The notes: generated by a model from the sequence alone, not told the origin. A stretch of 64,000 bases of DNA from Wuchereria bancrofti (GCA_005281725.1 SSBO01000003.1:1263396-1327395); one strand, 5' to 3'; shown: positions 1-13,849, numbered from the stretch's first letter. Translations and numbers: made by a program.

Positions 1-376
1 CAATTATTATTTTTTTTTAATTTCCTATACCTTAGTGTTAGGTTAATTTACACATAGATCTTTTTTTGTCATCAGTAATGCTGCAGAATACTTAATATGA
101 TATTGTCATGATAACTTTTTTGTCATCAAAAAGGTCAACTTTATTCGAAAAAGATTTCCTATATTTTGATTTATGAGGTCAACAATTCAGGGCATCTTTA
201 AACGTAAAAATACTACTGCTCATTAGTTCTGATTTTTTTAATTTTCAATATTATCAAGAGAAATAGCAGTCGGCCAATGATAATTGTTATCAGTAAAATT
301 AGAGTTCATTGAAGAATTGGATTTAAAGAAATTCTAACAAAATTTAGAAATGAAATTTAAATCTCATATGACTTAC

Positions 377-3091
377 CTAATTGAACTGACCACAACAAAA
401 ATTATCATGAAACAAATGGAACCAAAAAGGACTGGCGCAGTTTCTATACCCATCCGACGAACTTCTGCGGAAACTAAGCAATCACTAGTAAGACCAATCT
501 GAAATGAACTGTTTTTTTTTTTGGTTTTAATTCAACTTTTGCGAATAGTAAGAAAGTTTTAAAATCAAAAATGACTCATTCGAAGTCTCATTAATAAATT
601 ATTTTAATATCACAGATAAACAGCAAAAACCAAAAAAAATTCAACGGTAAAATTGTCACAATAGGTATGAAAAAAAAAAAAAAAAGCCCACAGAATTACT
701 AAAATATGAAATAAAACGCTTAGAATTTTAAATCGACAAATAGATGTAAACAAGTCAATTAAGTAATAAATCAAAATAATTCGACAAAAACAAAAATAAG
801 TCGAATTATTATAAAGTGTAGTGCTTCTTCTATTCAAATTCTACAATGATAATTATCCATTTCGGTAAACATTTTGTTATTATTAGTTTTGATAAGAATT
901 TCTGAAATTTATTGTAAGAAAATACTTTTCTATAAAATAAATCTTTTTACAGTAAACAAACGGAATTCCTCCTCATTGTATTGTCGTTGTATTTCCAATT
1001 GCCATTGATACAGGATTTCATCTTCTGGTGCACTAACAAACAGTTCAATAACTGCGGTTGAGAATGATTTGATAAAATTGGTACCCTCTTCAAGTTCCAC
1101 ACTGTAAACATTATTCCCTGAAAAATAAAACTATGAAAATCTTTGTAGAAAATATTAAATTTAGAAATGAATTTGAAGAATACTAGTAAACAGTATTAAT
1201 TCTAAGTAACACTCTTTTCAGCTACCATTTCAAGGTTACTCGAATTCTCGGTCTTTAAAATAATGATAAGACTATCTCATATATGATTATTTATATCTCA
1301 AGGTTACTCGAATTTAAAATAATGATAAGACGATATCATATGTGATTATTTATTCTTATATATGATTATTTATATCTCATATATGATTATTTATTCATGT
1401 CTCTTTGAAAAAAAAAATAAAATCCATTAAAATTTTACTATTTCATTGATATTTGTCAATTAGTTCTGATGGTTTTATTCAAATAATTCTTTCATCATAC
1501 TTGAACAATCACAAATGTACGATAGAAATGATATCAGTTTCACTATATTTGTGCAATTAGAAAAAAACTTTCGAAGAAAATTTTCGACATAAAGAGAAGT
1601 CAAAAAAAAAAAAAAAGAAGTCTTGTAATTAAACAAATAATAATAAAATTTTGCAAAGTCAAAAAAGACAAACAAAAAAAAACAATGCAAAGCAAATGAG
1701 TAATAATAAATAATACAAAGTGGAAACTACTCTGTCGTCAGAAAATTTGTTTACAAAAAAAATTGAAAAAAAAAAAGTTTACATTAATTTCTTTCCTTCA
1801 TTTCGTCACTGTTTAAATTCACTACAATTTCGGTTGACACAAAACAATTAGTGCTTAACAAAATTTCTCAGTTACAATAGATACTATCCGTACTTTTATG
1901 TATTTCATACTTTTCTCTTTGAAATCTTTTCCAGTTCTCTTTTCTACTATTACTAGCATATGTAAAAAAAATACTAACTGTTTGGAGAAATATACAAATT
2001 CATGTTATTACCAGTAGCATTTTAATTATTGATCAATTCAGCATATTTCATTTTAAAATAAAAATAAAACAAAATGCTTACCAATGAAAATTTGTGATCC
2101 GAAAAGATCAATAGTTGGATATGTATGTGTAACTTGATTGGTTGGATCATAAAGTTTTAGAAATGCCATAAAAGCGGTATTTAACTCGCAATATGGCTCG
2201 CATAAGTCCTTAAATCCGTATTGTTGACCTTTGTGCTGAATTGTAATATTAGATTGAATTTGTTTAATTATTTGCATCAATGCTTTTCGATATTTGTCAC
2301 GTAACAATGACCCATAGTCACGTGCTTCAATCAAAACATATGCCGGATCCAGTGTACCATTCTGAAATCATTAACAACCATTGCTGCTAATCATTTCAAA
2401 AATTTAAAGTTATGAAAACTAGAAATTTGAAATTTGAAAGTTAGTTGAAAAACTTAAAATAAAGTGTTACAATCCAGGTAACATATATTTTTTTTTCTAT
2501 TAGTTCAATTCAAAGAAACTTATTCCAGAAATTTATTCCTATATTATAAAAGTACAAATTTCTTTTTTGGGACATTTCGAGTGGAAAGTAAGCAAAAGCC
2601 TAAAATATTCAAATACTTTCAGACATTTCTCAAAATTAGATTTAAGAAGCGTTAAAGATACATTTAATTATTTACAAATAATATCTACCTATAGCGTGAA
2701 AAAAAGAAAAAAAAAATCCTAGCAGTCTATTTCTGAGCGTTACTTATCTTCAAAAAGATCTTGTCTTTTTAGCTTGTCTTTGAACTTTAACCTTTTTGCT
2801 GCAAAATAACTTCCTATAAACTAGCTACTTATTGTTTGTATTGTGATAATTAATTCGTACCTGTCCAAGAAAATTCATAGCAACAGCATGTTCAATTCTG
2901 CTAGGTGCATCACTGGGTGAATACTCAGTTCTAACATTATTAACTTCATCGAGCCTGAACATTCCTAGGCTCATTAAACTCGTCATAATCAGCATAACGA
3001 CGATTATTCGAATTGGTCTCCTTCCAATAAATGCACCCAGAATATTGAAATGTTTAGCAATCACTTTTTCCAATGCTTTGATCATTCCCAT
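377..3091 (-). CDS. Patched-related (PTR) family membrane protein, 5' part only
   Basis: The first four exons are seen: 3091-2861, 2361-2082, 1117-951 and 498-377. Phases join cleanly and give about 267 residues before the gene leaves the window on the left. The protein opens with MGMIKALEKVIAKHF, then one membrane segment (about residues 26-46, RPIRIIVVMLIM...). A long extracellular loop follows, with a CEPYCELN motif and a hydrophilic end rich in E and Q (EIQRQYNEEEF). The fourth exon enters a second hydrophobic stretch (TAPVLFGSICFMIIFVVV), where the sterol-sensing domain of Patched/Dispatched-like proteins begins. Family knowledge: nematodes have many PTR proteins acting in cuticle, moulting and membrane or sterol traffic. 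I infer only the family, not the member. The start is the first ATG before the membrane segment, in frame with the rest. The exon 3 donor is placed at ACT|GTAAAA, because the nearer GTTTGT site would bring a stop in exon 4. Confidence 0.85.
1231..1396. repeat. Imperfect tandem duplication in PTR intron 2
   Basis: A unit of about 68 bp beginning CAAGGTTACTCGAATT occurs at 1231 and again at 1299. It is followed by further partial copies of the tail motif (ATATGATTATTTAT) to about 1396. It lies within an intron, is AT-rich and carries no coding potential. Confidence 0.8.
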
Positions 3092-3193
3092 ATCTTCTAA
3101 TTAGATATGTTTATTGGTAACCACCCGAATTATACGTAAATTTCTGTCTTTTTAACTTGTCTTTGAACTTTAATCTTTTCGCTGCAAAATAAT
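2762..3193. repeat. Direct repeat flanking the first PTR exon
   Basis: A 49 bp sequence at 2762-2810 recurs in the same orientation at 3145-3193 with four mismatches. Both begin TGTCTTTTTA and end near GCTGCAAAATAA. The first coding exon (2861-3091) lies between them. One copy is in intron 1 and the other is just upstream of the start codon. Confidence 0.85.
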
Positions 3194-4482
3194 TTGTATT
3201 TAGATCAAACAGTAAATGCTCAATTCATTATTTAGTAATTATAGATTGAATGCAAAATAACGCAAAAACAAAAAAAAAAAAAAAACACACCCACAACCTT
3301 AAATTTTTTTTTTTTTTTAATACGTAATATTTGATTTGAATAAAAAAGTTTTGAAATCTAAAGAAGTAAACACTTATTGAAAGTTAGAATAATATTCATT
3401 AAAGTAAGTGAGAAACAAAAACTGTAACTGAACCTATAATATTATAAGAAAAGTTAGGTACTAGTTGAAAGTATACAAAAGTAGAAAAAAAATTGCAAAA
3501 ATTAAGTTACAAAAGAAAAGGCGAATAATAAATTTTTAGTAAAAAATTAAGAAATTTGGTAATTTTAATGAAAATAGTATAATTAAGCTATGTCTAATTA
3601 TGATATGTCATTTTATGAAGCAATAATTCATTCTCATTTTACAATCTTTCAATAAATTTCGCTTTCTCAGAATGCCTCCTTTCTTCTTTAACAAGATTTG
3701 AAATTCAAAAAATTTTTTTAAGATCTCGAATTCTATGAGTGAACGATCATTTGTTACATTTGGTTAAATTATAATTTTAGAAGCACTGAAATTGAAATTA
3801 TGACGACCAAAAATATAACTCTACTTTATCATTTCTAGAACTATTTTTTTTCCAGAAATATTATATTTACTAAAAGATTTTTCAAAAACTAAAAATTTCT
3901 TTACAGGATGACAACCTAATGAATAGTTTCTAGGTAGATATTTTAGTAAAATTGAATCATGAAATAATAAAACATTGTGTCAACATTGTGTCAATTTCAT
4001 TTGGATATTGATAATTAAGTACTGATTATATTTGTGCTACTTCAAAAATAGCTGTAATTGTCGCAAATAGTAAATATCGCTGATCAAATTAAATGAATCG
4101 TTCAAATTGTAAATAAATTTTATGAATCATGCAAATAAATTTACATTTTTAAAGTCATTTCTCTCATGTTTCATTTTTTTGCTTTTGTTGTTTTTGTTAT
4201 TTTAATCAACTAAATTCAATCACTTCTCTTTATGACTTAAAAAAAAACTAATTCATATGCTAAATTTCTTATCTGACCAAATCTTATCACAATCTTAACC
4301 AATCTTATCACAAATCTTTTATAGTAATCCAATCCCTTACAGTTGTAACCTATTTCCACCAAATATGTTTTTTTATGTCAATCAGAATTGTATTTATATT
4401 CAAGATTATTACTAAATTGTCACATCCATTAAATTGTCACAACACTATTTGCACTTCAATTCTTCTTTATAAAATTTATTGT

Positions 4483-4515
<33 letters not shown>

Positions 4516-6395
4516 CGGAGCATTTGGTCTAACAGCGACAGATCCATTTCTTTGACATTCTTGAAAAGAGTTTTCAGTTTTTTTTTTTTTGCCGGTTCCG
4601 TACATTTCCGGCTCATGGCACCAATATAATGTTGAAATTATTACTTTGAGAAATTTGGCAAGGTCAAATTTTGATAAGCGACAATTGGCTTTCTTTAAAG
4701 AGGTTTTGATGATATGATTCCTTTCATTAACAGAAACAATAGTTGTTACTTTCGATTGGTTTGAAATTTATGTGTAAATCTAATTCAGGTTTTAAATCTT
4801 ATTAAATTTATAAATTATTGCTAAAAACTTATGTTTCATTTTACATCACAGAAAGTGAAATTAATTTTCATAATCAGTAATGAATTGATCAAATGCTCAT
4901 TTTTACGAGAACCTGAAAATTGTAAGTGTAAGTTACGGAATGAAATGTGAAAAACTGATTGTAATTTAAATTACAAGTCAAAAAAAGTTATTTGCAGTTG
5001 CGCTACTCCATTAGATGGAATAAAATTTGAAACCTGAATACAACTTTTCTCTTATCATTAAACAGGTGAGCGATGTTAATTCCTAATTAACATTACATCA
5101 TATTAATTTTAAAATAATAAATTAATTAACTGATTGAAAAATCTATTTGATTAGTTTCATCTAACACTAAGCAATTTTGTTTCTTAGTTGATACAGAGTT
5201 GGGATTTGTGCTTGTTGTGATTGTTGACAGACAACAGAACCGGATCAGGTTTTTTAAGCATTGAGCATTTTGCATTTCAAAGAATTATACAGAAAAAAAA
5301 AAACAGGTGGAAATAAGAAGACGGGTGAATTTTTCTTCGTGAAAAAAAAAAAAAAAAAAGTTTAGATAACGAAAACAGCAATGATGCAAGGAAAATAATT
5401 CGACAATAACAAGAAAAAAGTCATTGAAAATTAATTAATCTAAAAATTTGATTGAATTTAGTTTTTCGAAAACAATAATTTCAACCTGAAATTTAAATTA
5501 ATTTACTCGCTTATTTCTCTGAAAAAAAAGAGAGAATAAAATGACTCTAATTATAATATCATTTGTATTAAGTACAAAACTGAAATACTAATATAGTTAA
5601 AGTAATGAGAGTACATTGATTGTATTTATCAATTATTATAGTTAGTAACTGATATAGAATAAAAAAAAAAAGTTTCATTTGATGAAATTTCCGTAAAATT
5701 TAGAAAAAGTATAAAAGAATCATATCAATTAGATATGGTTTGATGGAATTCCAAAAAAAATAAATAGTCTAATCACTTATCACATATCAATCACCGATTT
5801 TACTAATCATGAAGAGAATTATGCTCATTATTTTGAAAGAAAGCCGAAAAGATTTACAATCTGGAAAATTGAAAGATGAACATTTGCTAAACTTTCTTAT
5901 CTTAACAATTAAAAGAAGAAGTGAGAATGAGAATTTAAGAAATACTATTTCTAATTTCTTAATGAGTCACGAAATTCTCTTTCTTCTTTACTTGTCTGTT
6001 TAATTTCATGTCAAATTTATGTTACAACACAAAGATATAAGATTTCAACATTGAAAATTTTAAAGTAAAAATACTTTTTGAACAATAGCAAAATGCGAGA
6101 AAAAAAAAAAGGAATTTTATGAATTAAAGTTTATCATATATCACAGTAAGTTTAGTATGTTAGTGAACTGATAGAAAAAAATGAAGAAAACGTATGTTAA
6201 TGATAAGAATAAAATACATACGTTAGTGATTTGATATACAAATGATAAGAATTAAATTTTAGTTGATACTTAGACAATTATATAATCAACTAAATTTAAC
6301 CATATTTATTGAGGGCAAAATGATCAAAAATCTTAACAAAATTCAATAAAGCACAATTAGAAAATAGTTTGAATCTGCTAAAACATTGAAATTTC

Positions 6396-6429
6396 AAAAT
6401 GAAAAACCAACAAGTTGGTTTTTCATTTT
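6396..6429. repeat. Perfect inverted repeat, 16 bp arms
   Basis: Arms AAAATGAAAAACCAAC and its exact reverse complement are separated by two A residues. Pairing continues a few bases further on both sides if a one-base bulge is allowed. It may form a cruciform in DNA. No gene is linked to it. Confidence 0.85.
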
Positions 6430-7562
6430 TGAATTTTTTGAAATCATTTTAAAATAGATCCAAACATTATATTTCAATAAAATGACGCACTGTACATGCT
6501 TCGATTAATTAGAGATGAAAATAAAATTTAGAAGGAAAAAAAGAAGGTAGCACTTTTTTCCTACTTAAAATTTTAGGAAACATTTTAGGGTCAAATCATT
6601 CTTGTACTTTTTTGTTGTTAAATGGAGAGAAAAAAAATTTTTTTTCTCTTAAAATTCTTCTGACGTCTCTTTTCTCCCTTTTTGTTAAAAGGAATTAAAT
6701 TTTTTTCTTTTAAAATGTTTTTTTAAGACTAAAAAAAATCACAAATGGCATACTACCACTGGTAAATTTTAATAATTTTCATTTTTTTATTGATTAACTG
6801 ATAACAGCTATAATATGTTTAACTCTTTGACGCTTAGTAAAGCGACATAGTATATTGTATGACTTGATTCAACTTATATCTTGTCATTTTAGTGATAATG
6901 GTGATACCTGGAGATATAATGATAAGAAGACAATGATTAAACTTGTAATGATAAAGTAATATTGAAGTTAATAAATTATAAACTCATAAAATAATCATTA
7001 GCACTTCTTTTTAAAATGAAAAAAATCAACTTTCTAGTTCATATGATAATTTCAGTTGTTAATTTGGTTTGCAATATATTCGAAATTCTCAGAACTGATA
7101 TGAAAGGAAATAATTTATTATTGATGATAATGGTATAAAGCAGATCTTCATGTAATTAAGGTTTTATAAAATTTTTAAAAAGAATTCGAAATTTCTAATT
7201 TAACAATACATTATACAGTTACTGATACGAGAAAATGATCGTTATGCAAATTCGAAAAATAACAAAATTAAAATGAAACATGAAAAAGATGACCGACACG
7301 GTTACCTGTAATTACAGTCTATGTAAAATGAAAGTGACAAAAGGAATGAGAGAGGTATTTCAGTAATTTAGACAGGCCAGGTAATCATATATTTCTTAAC
7401 AATGAATTCATTTCTTTCATTCTTTTATCTTTTTCTAATCATTGCTCTTTTTATATTTTGCGGAAGAGAAAGGAAAAAGTCTTATTAATCATTTCTGAGT
7501 GGATTGAAAATTCAAAAATTAACAAGAAGTAATTTTTAAATATTCAACTGTTTTTTCCAATA

Positions 7563-7643
7563 TTCTCTCCTTTCTCTTCCTTACTCTCTCCTTTCCTCTC
7601 CTTTCCCCCCCTCTCTTCTTCTCTCCTTTTATCTCTTTCTTTG
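7563..7643. repeat. Polypyrimidine tract
   Basis: About 80 bases of nearly uninterrupted C and T on the plus strand, with two A interruptions and a run of C residues. It is much richer in C than the AT-rich surroundings. It is a low-complexity tract, and the function is unknown. Confidence 0.8.
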
Positions 7644-7816
7644 TTTAACTTTATTTTTTCTTTACCCTTTCACTTTCATTACTAAACATTTTAAATGAAA
7701 GTCAAATAAAACGAAAGTATTACTCTATATTATCACTAATAAATTTTCCAATTAAAACTGAACGGAAGATTCGAATATTTTAGTTTTATAAAATATCGCA
7801 GGAAAGAACTTTTGAT

Positions 7817-8001
7817 ATCTCTGATAAAAGACAGTTATTTAAGTTATCATTGTATCTCTGATAAAAGACAGTTATTTAAGTTATCATTGTATCTCTGATA
7901 AAAGACAGTTATTTAAGTTATCATTGTATCTCTGATAAAAGACAGTTATTTAAGTTATCATTGTATCTCTGATAAAAGACAGTTATTTAAGTTATCATTG
8001 T
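7817..8001. repeat. Five perfect tandem copies of a 37 bp unit with paired GATA motifs
   Basis: Five identical 37 bp units run head to tail with no gaps (starts at 7817, 7854, 7891, 7928 and 7965). Each unit contains TGATAA at unit positions 6-11 and TTATCA (its reverse complement) at 28-33. The array therefore holds ten WGATAA-type sites in alternating orientation. The unit has no long open frame. It sits in the gene-free region between the PTR gene and the ARID2 homologue. Confidence 0.95.
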
Positions 8002-11000
8002 AATTTCACTTTTTTTAGCTACTACTGATTTAACCGATACGTTCCGTTTATGTTTGACGTCCATTACACGCACGCTTAGATAGGTGAAATATTTGCTTAC
8101 TTTCAATACAAAACAAATAGTTTTCAATTAAATAAAAAAAATCGAAAAATACGTAATTCTCAGAAAATGCATTTTCTTTTTTTTTAAAATGTAATTTGAA
8201 TTTTCAAAAAAAAAAAAAGCAAAGGTTTAGTCGACGTTATTTTTATAGAAAGTATTTAAAAGCAGAAGAAAAGGTAATAGGTCAAATAAGGAAGAAGAAA
8301 TTTATGCGTGAAATGAAATTATTACAGTTTAAACAGCATTATATATACTTAGAAAGGAAGACGAAAAAGGTGGGGCGCAAAAAGTATTTCTTCAATTCAA
8401 CATTTACTTATACTAAACATTTGCCCTCCCTTTTTACCTACCTATTTTCATGATATACACTAACATTTAAGTTTGAATTGCAAAATGCTTGTTTTACAAG
8501 CAGCGCTACTTTTTGAGCGGCTTTTTTTTTTTTTTGAAGTAATTTATTGATGATGAAACTTTGTTTTTCATTTTTTTTTTTTCTTCTTCTAGCTTTTTGG
8601 GATTGGAACAGAATATTACATCGATACAAACAGTAATTGAATTTTTTTTAGTAACTTGTCAAAATTGTTCGATTATTGAATTGAATAATTCATAAAATAA
8701 CAAATTACTTAATTGTGCCTTAAAAATTGCAATAATTAATAGTTAATTAAATTTGTGAACAAATATCGATGACGTAATCATAATTGCTGTCGTCATTTGT
8801 TATTAGAATGTCAACTTTTCTTATCAATGAATCATGTTGAACTTTTTTTTTTAAATAAAATTTGATAACATAAGAAAAGTTTGAGATTATGTAAAAATGT
8901 TTTATCCTAATAAAATGTATATTCTAACAAAAATGAATATCCTAACAAAATATTTGGGATATTTCCTTAGGAAAATGAAATTTGATTAATTGAAAAATGA
9001 ACAAATAGTTGGATAACAAATTTTTTTTTTCCCCTAAATAATTCATTAATTATTGTAAAAAATTATTGCAGAAGAAAATTACATTTGTTGAATGAAAATA
9101 AGATCGATGCTAATTCATCAAATTATTTTAAATGGAAACGCTTAATGAGGATAATTTTTCTGCAAAACAAACTGATTCGAATGCAAAAATAATAAAATAA
9201 TGAACGAAAGAAGTTAGATCACAATATTTCATTGTAAAATTTGGTTGAACATTATTTTATTTCATTTTCAATAAAATGTAAGACAAGTTTTAATGCCATT
9301 TCAAAAATGCCGCAAGCATTGTAATTTAGTAAGTTCATAAAAAGAATGAAAAAATAGTAAATATTACACTACTAATATAGAGTATCGTCTCTTTTAAACT
9401 AGTAAATTTTAGTCAAAAAATGCTTTAAATAAATTTTTTTTTTTTTTGACATAATCAAAAAACAAAATAAAATAAAAAAGTGAAGTTAGTACAATAAGAA
9501 GAAATTATATTAACTATTTGCTCATCATACTTTCCTTTCAGTTTCAATTACTGATTTAATAATTTTTGTAAAACCATTTCTGTTACTTTTGTTAATGATA
9601 TAAGAAAAACCGAAAAAGATAAAATATTAGAGTAATATGTAAATTAATAAAAGTTTCATCTGAAAATTTCGTTCTAATTACCATAGTGAAATTCATATAA
9701 CTATCAGAAATAAATTAAAAACACAATTTTTAGCAAGGAAATTTGTAAGATTGAATTGAGAATTAATTAATTAATTACCAGCTAAAAATTCTTAATATAT
9801 TCTTGTTCTTTTGCTAAACGGACGGTTAGCACTTTCGGAATGATACAAGCATATAACTTAACGTTTTTCATCTTTGTAAAGCATCCGAAATAATTTAAAT
9901 CCTTCAAATGTGACTATATAAATATTAGAAAGAAGTATTTCATCACAACAAACTAATGATCTTTGTTCTTCTATAGACTGCAATATATTTTAACTTAAAT
10001 AATACTAGGGATGACAATAATTTAATCTTTTTAATACAAAGTTTATAATGAAATGCTTTTTCATAATGATATCATTTTCAATTAATTTATTATTTAATAT
10101 AAAATTTAGATTACTTTTTCAAAATGGTAATGATGGATTGAGGATGCCATGAATTTCTTGTTTTAGCTTTTTCTTTTTTATAGAGGCGAAAGCAACTGGT
10201 TCATAAATGCTACGTAAAAAAACGTCGTAAACAACGAACTTACTGGTTAATAAACGTAAAATGGTATTTCAATAATTTTATAAATAATTAATACAAAACA
10301 TTTTTGTTTCTTTTTTTCTTCTTTCTAAGATTATATTTCTTCGAAATATTTAAATCAGATAGTCATTACTAATGGAAATTGCAGAAAATTCGACTGATCT
10401 ATAACAAATGAATACAGTTGCTGTATAGAGGAACGGTCTCAAAAGTTCCATCAAAATGATATCGAAATATTTAAAACATTTAATTCAATAATATTTCATA
10501 AAGTTTTAAATTCTTAAAATTCTCTTACATCTGTGCTATTTGTCATTTTTTTAGAATTATAATAGTGCTAGATTAAGAAAAAGTAATAAATTTAACAATT
10601 TCAATCAAATGATAGTTGTAGGAAGAAATTTTTCAACTAATTGTGAAATACTCATTTGTAGAAGTAAAATAGATGAACGGAGAATTGTAGCTAATAATCG
10701 AAATTAAAATATAAAGAAATGGTAATTACCAAAGATCAAAAAATGTTACTGAATTGATCGCGGATCACAAAAATTTCAAATTTAATGCTATTTTAAACCA
10801 TACGCTTTTACTGATTCATTCAAGCGTTAGAAAATGGATGCGTAATTTTTCTCCCTCCCATAACCGATCATAGTGGCGTAACTTTACGTGTGAGACGTTA
10901 AATTATCAAGTAAAAACAAATTAAAATTTTAACATTGTTAACAGTAGATAAATAAATATTTGTATTGAACGGTGCTGAAAGTCTTCATTCACGAGTGAGA

Positions 11001-13691
11001 AAAAGAAAGAAACCGGAATTAACGTCTTCCTTCTTTCTTCTCGCCGAGTAAAGGACAACGTTTGAAATTTTCTGTTGTAATAAATTTATTATCAAAGTAC
11101 TGTAATCATTCCATCCCATCACGATATTCTTTTATCACATTAGAAAGTTACGTATTTTAGGAAAGTTTCATTTTTTTTTTCTTTCTGCTTCAATTTCTAT
11201 AATATTTAATGCTATATCTCATTTTCCGGAAAAGGAAAAGAGGGAGAGAGAGAGAGGGAGAGAGAGAAAAAAAAAAGAAAGAAACATTAGCAAATCAAGC
11301 ATTATTGTAAATATCTGTTCATTGTAAAAGTATAATTGCGAGAAAGAAAGTTCAATGAAATGGACAAATGAAAAATTTAATGTTATCCATTTAATAATAA
11401 TGAAAATTAGAAAAGATAAGTGATAACATTTGATAACGATGCTTAACAATAACAACATTGATTAATGGAAATGAGAAAGAGTGGAGGAAATTTTACGATA
11501 TTTCCTGATTTCATTTCGTTCAGATAGAATTTTCTGCAATGATTTTGTTCAGTTGATATGAAAGTGAAATAGTTTACTTTTTAAAATTTTATTTCATAAC
11601 AAAGTACATCAGACCTGATTTTACTGCAGCACTCGAATGCATCTCATAATGGAAAAAAAAAAAAAATTCCGCAAAATCATTTCCTTGTTTTAGATTTTAC
11701 CAATTCTATTTCCTGGTGTTAACTTGAATTGAAATTTTAAAGTGGGAAAAAATAGATAAGCAATGATTTTATAAAAATAATTGAGTTGAAGATGAACGAT
11801 AGAAATATTTTTTTTTTTTTTTTTGCTGTAATCTGTTTTCATGCTGAAAAAAAAAGAAAAGAAGGAATGGCGAATCTTTTAATTGAATAATTTCAAAATT
11901 TCTTTTTATTCATGTAAAATATTCCTTAACAGTATAAATTTGCGTGAAGTTTTATGTTTTTAAATTAGTATGAACAAGTTTTATTGCTCCATTAATTCAT
12001 TTGTCATCGACTAAATTTCAAAGATCACTAATTTACTTTAAGCGCAAAATTCATGTTCCTTGCAAAATTTGATTCGAGTAAAGTTTTGATTAAATTAGAA
12101 TATGTTCCACTTTTAATGAAAGTTTATTTTCAAAAAAGTTTGAAAATTTAGTTTTTTTTTTTTTTTTTGGACTTGACATGTTGAGTTTTAGAGAAGTGAA
12201 ATGAAAAAAAAAAAGTGAACAATTCACATCCAATTATGATTAATTAAATATTTTGACCTGTAACTCAGAGATCTGATTAGGTCAATTCTATTAATTAAAA
12301 GGTCAATCCAAATTTTGGATGTTTCCAATTAGGGACGTATTTCATGATTAACCATTTAACTACTGTTAGAGAATTTAGTTGATTTTCAACATTCAAACAG
12401 TCAGTGCTATTAAACGCTGAATAGTAGGAGATGAATTCATAAGAGTAAAATTAAGTTACAAATTTTACGTTTAATTACGCATCTCACGTAATGCAACTAG
12501 ATGATCTGGTTAGCAAATTTACGGATCAAATTTTTAAATCAGTAAGTACAGTGAATATTTCTGCATCATAGACTTTTTCCGAGAATATTTGACGAACTAT
12601 TCAATTCTTATTTATTTTAAGTAGCTTTTATCGTCCCGCTTTATTGATAAACTAATCAATCGTCAATATCACGTTCCTTTCAATCAAACTATCGTTTTTC
12701 ATTTCAAATTTAAAATAATCAGAGAATATTCTAGTGCGACTTACATAATATTAAATGTATTAAAATTTATTAGTTCAAAAAATTTTAATAAACGAATTTG
12801 CAAACACACAGTACTGCAGAAATAATTTTTTAAATTTTTTCAAGGGTAAATTTTAAAATTTTAAAAATTCAAGGGTAAAATTAATGCGTCGTCGTAGAGA
12901 AAAAGTTATATTACCTCAAATTTCTTAATTTAGAAAATTTTTGAATATATTAGCTTTTGGCTTATTTTTGTCGCATGAAAAATTTTCCTGAAATTTAAAA
13001 GTTACTTTTTTTAGTAACGGCTTAACGTCAATTTACATAGAACCGAAAAGTTAGCATCGAGAAGATTTACATGGTGAAAAATTTCTGAGTTATGAGTAAT
13101 TAAGCTCCCTTTGACGATTTCTCCATTTGCTTGCGTCATATCTCTGAAAAAAATCAAATCACAAATTAAGTTTTATTTGAAGTGCTATTTTCTTCAAGCA
13201 GTCTTTTAACAGTATTTAGAAAATGTTCCGTTTTGTTTATTTATAATATTACGGGAAATATTTCATTTCCAACAACGATAATATCGATTTGTAATTTTTC
13301 ACACTAACAAAAAAAAAATTGGTTGTAAACTATTTACAAATGGTGCTAATAAATATATTTATGACAATAAATGGAGAAATTAATGTTGTTATCTATTGAT
13401 ACAAGATATTTCAGACAGAGATATTTTTATAAACTACTCTTAAACTGCTAAAAATTGATTGATATATTTGAAGTAATAGATTTGAAAAATTAATATAACA
13501 TAAATCAATTTCTTCCATGATCAAAATTTAATAAACTTTGAAATTAAACAAACTGAATGCAACAAAATTAATTGTAGTTAAATAGATAAGATAAAACAAT
13601 GGCATTAAATAATTGAGATACAATCATATTTTAATTTATTGCTATGCTGCACTTAATTTATTCATTCCAAATCGTATGTAATTTAATTTTT
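8002..13691. other. AT-rich intergenic DNA, no gene supported
   Basis: I read both strands and found only short frames rich in K, N, F, I and L, as expected from AT-rich DNA. Poly-A/T runs lie near 8209, 8521, 9440, 11652, 11809 and 12152. A GA-rich microsatellite occupies about 11234-11283. I see no coding, tRNA or transposon signal. Confidence 0.6.
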
Positions 13692-13762
13692 ATTGTCACT
13701 ACAACCTATGTCACTTCCACTAATTGTCACTACAACTTATGTCACTTCCATTAATTGTCACA
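13692..13762. repeat. Short tandem duplication, 31 bp period
   Basis: Two near-identical 31 bp units start with ATTGTCACTACAAC at 13692 and 13723. A third, truncated start (ATTGTCACA) follows at 13754. The direct GTCAC motif recurs through the array. Confidence 0.8.
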
Positions 13763-13849
13763 TTGAATAATGGATTAACTTTCGATAGACTGTACGGCAC
13801 ATTAGATTAGCTAAAAGATGCAAAAAGCGTCGAAAAGTCATTTCAGGTG

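Larger units (their letters stand above)
3194..7816. other. AT-rich intergenic DNA, no gene supported
   Basis: Only short reading frames through homopolymer or AT-rich sequence are present, and none has a recognisable domain or a spliced continuation. Poly-A/T runs occur near 3270-3320, 4489-4515, 4578-4590 and 5341-5359. A palindrome lies at 6396-6429 and a polypyrimidine tract at 7563-7643. TGATAA/TTATCA motifs recur, for example in the 6190-6250 and 6890-6960 stretches. The region may serve as the promoter side of the PTR gene, which starts at 3091 and points left. Confidence 0.6.

Noticed and set aside
610..837. 75-codon minus-strand frame
   Set aside because: Lies in a PTR intron and is rich in F, I and Y from poly-A/T sequence.
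5809..6003. 64-codon ATG frame (MKRIMLIILKESRK...)
   Set aside because: Composition is that of AT-rich random sequence, with no domain or neighbouring exon.
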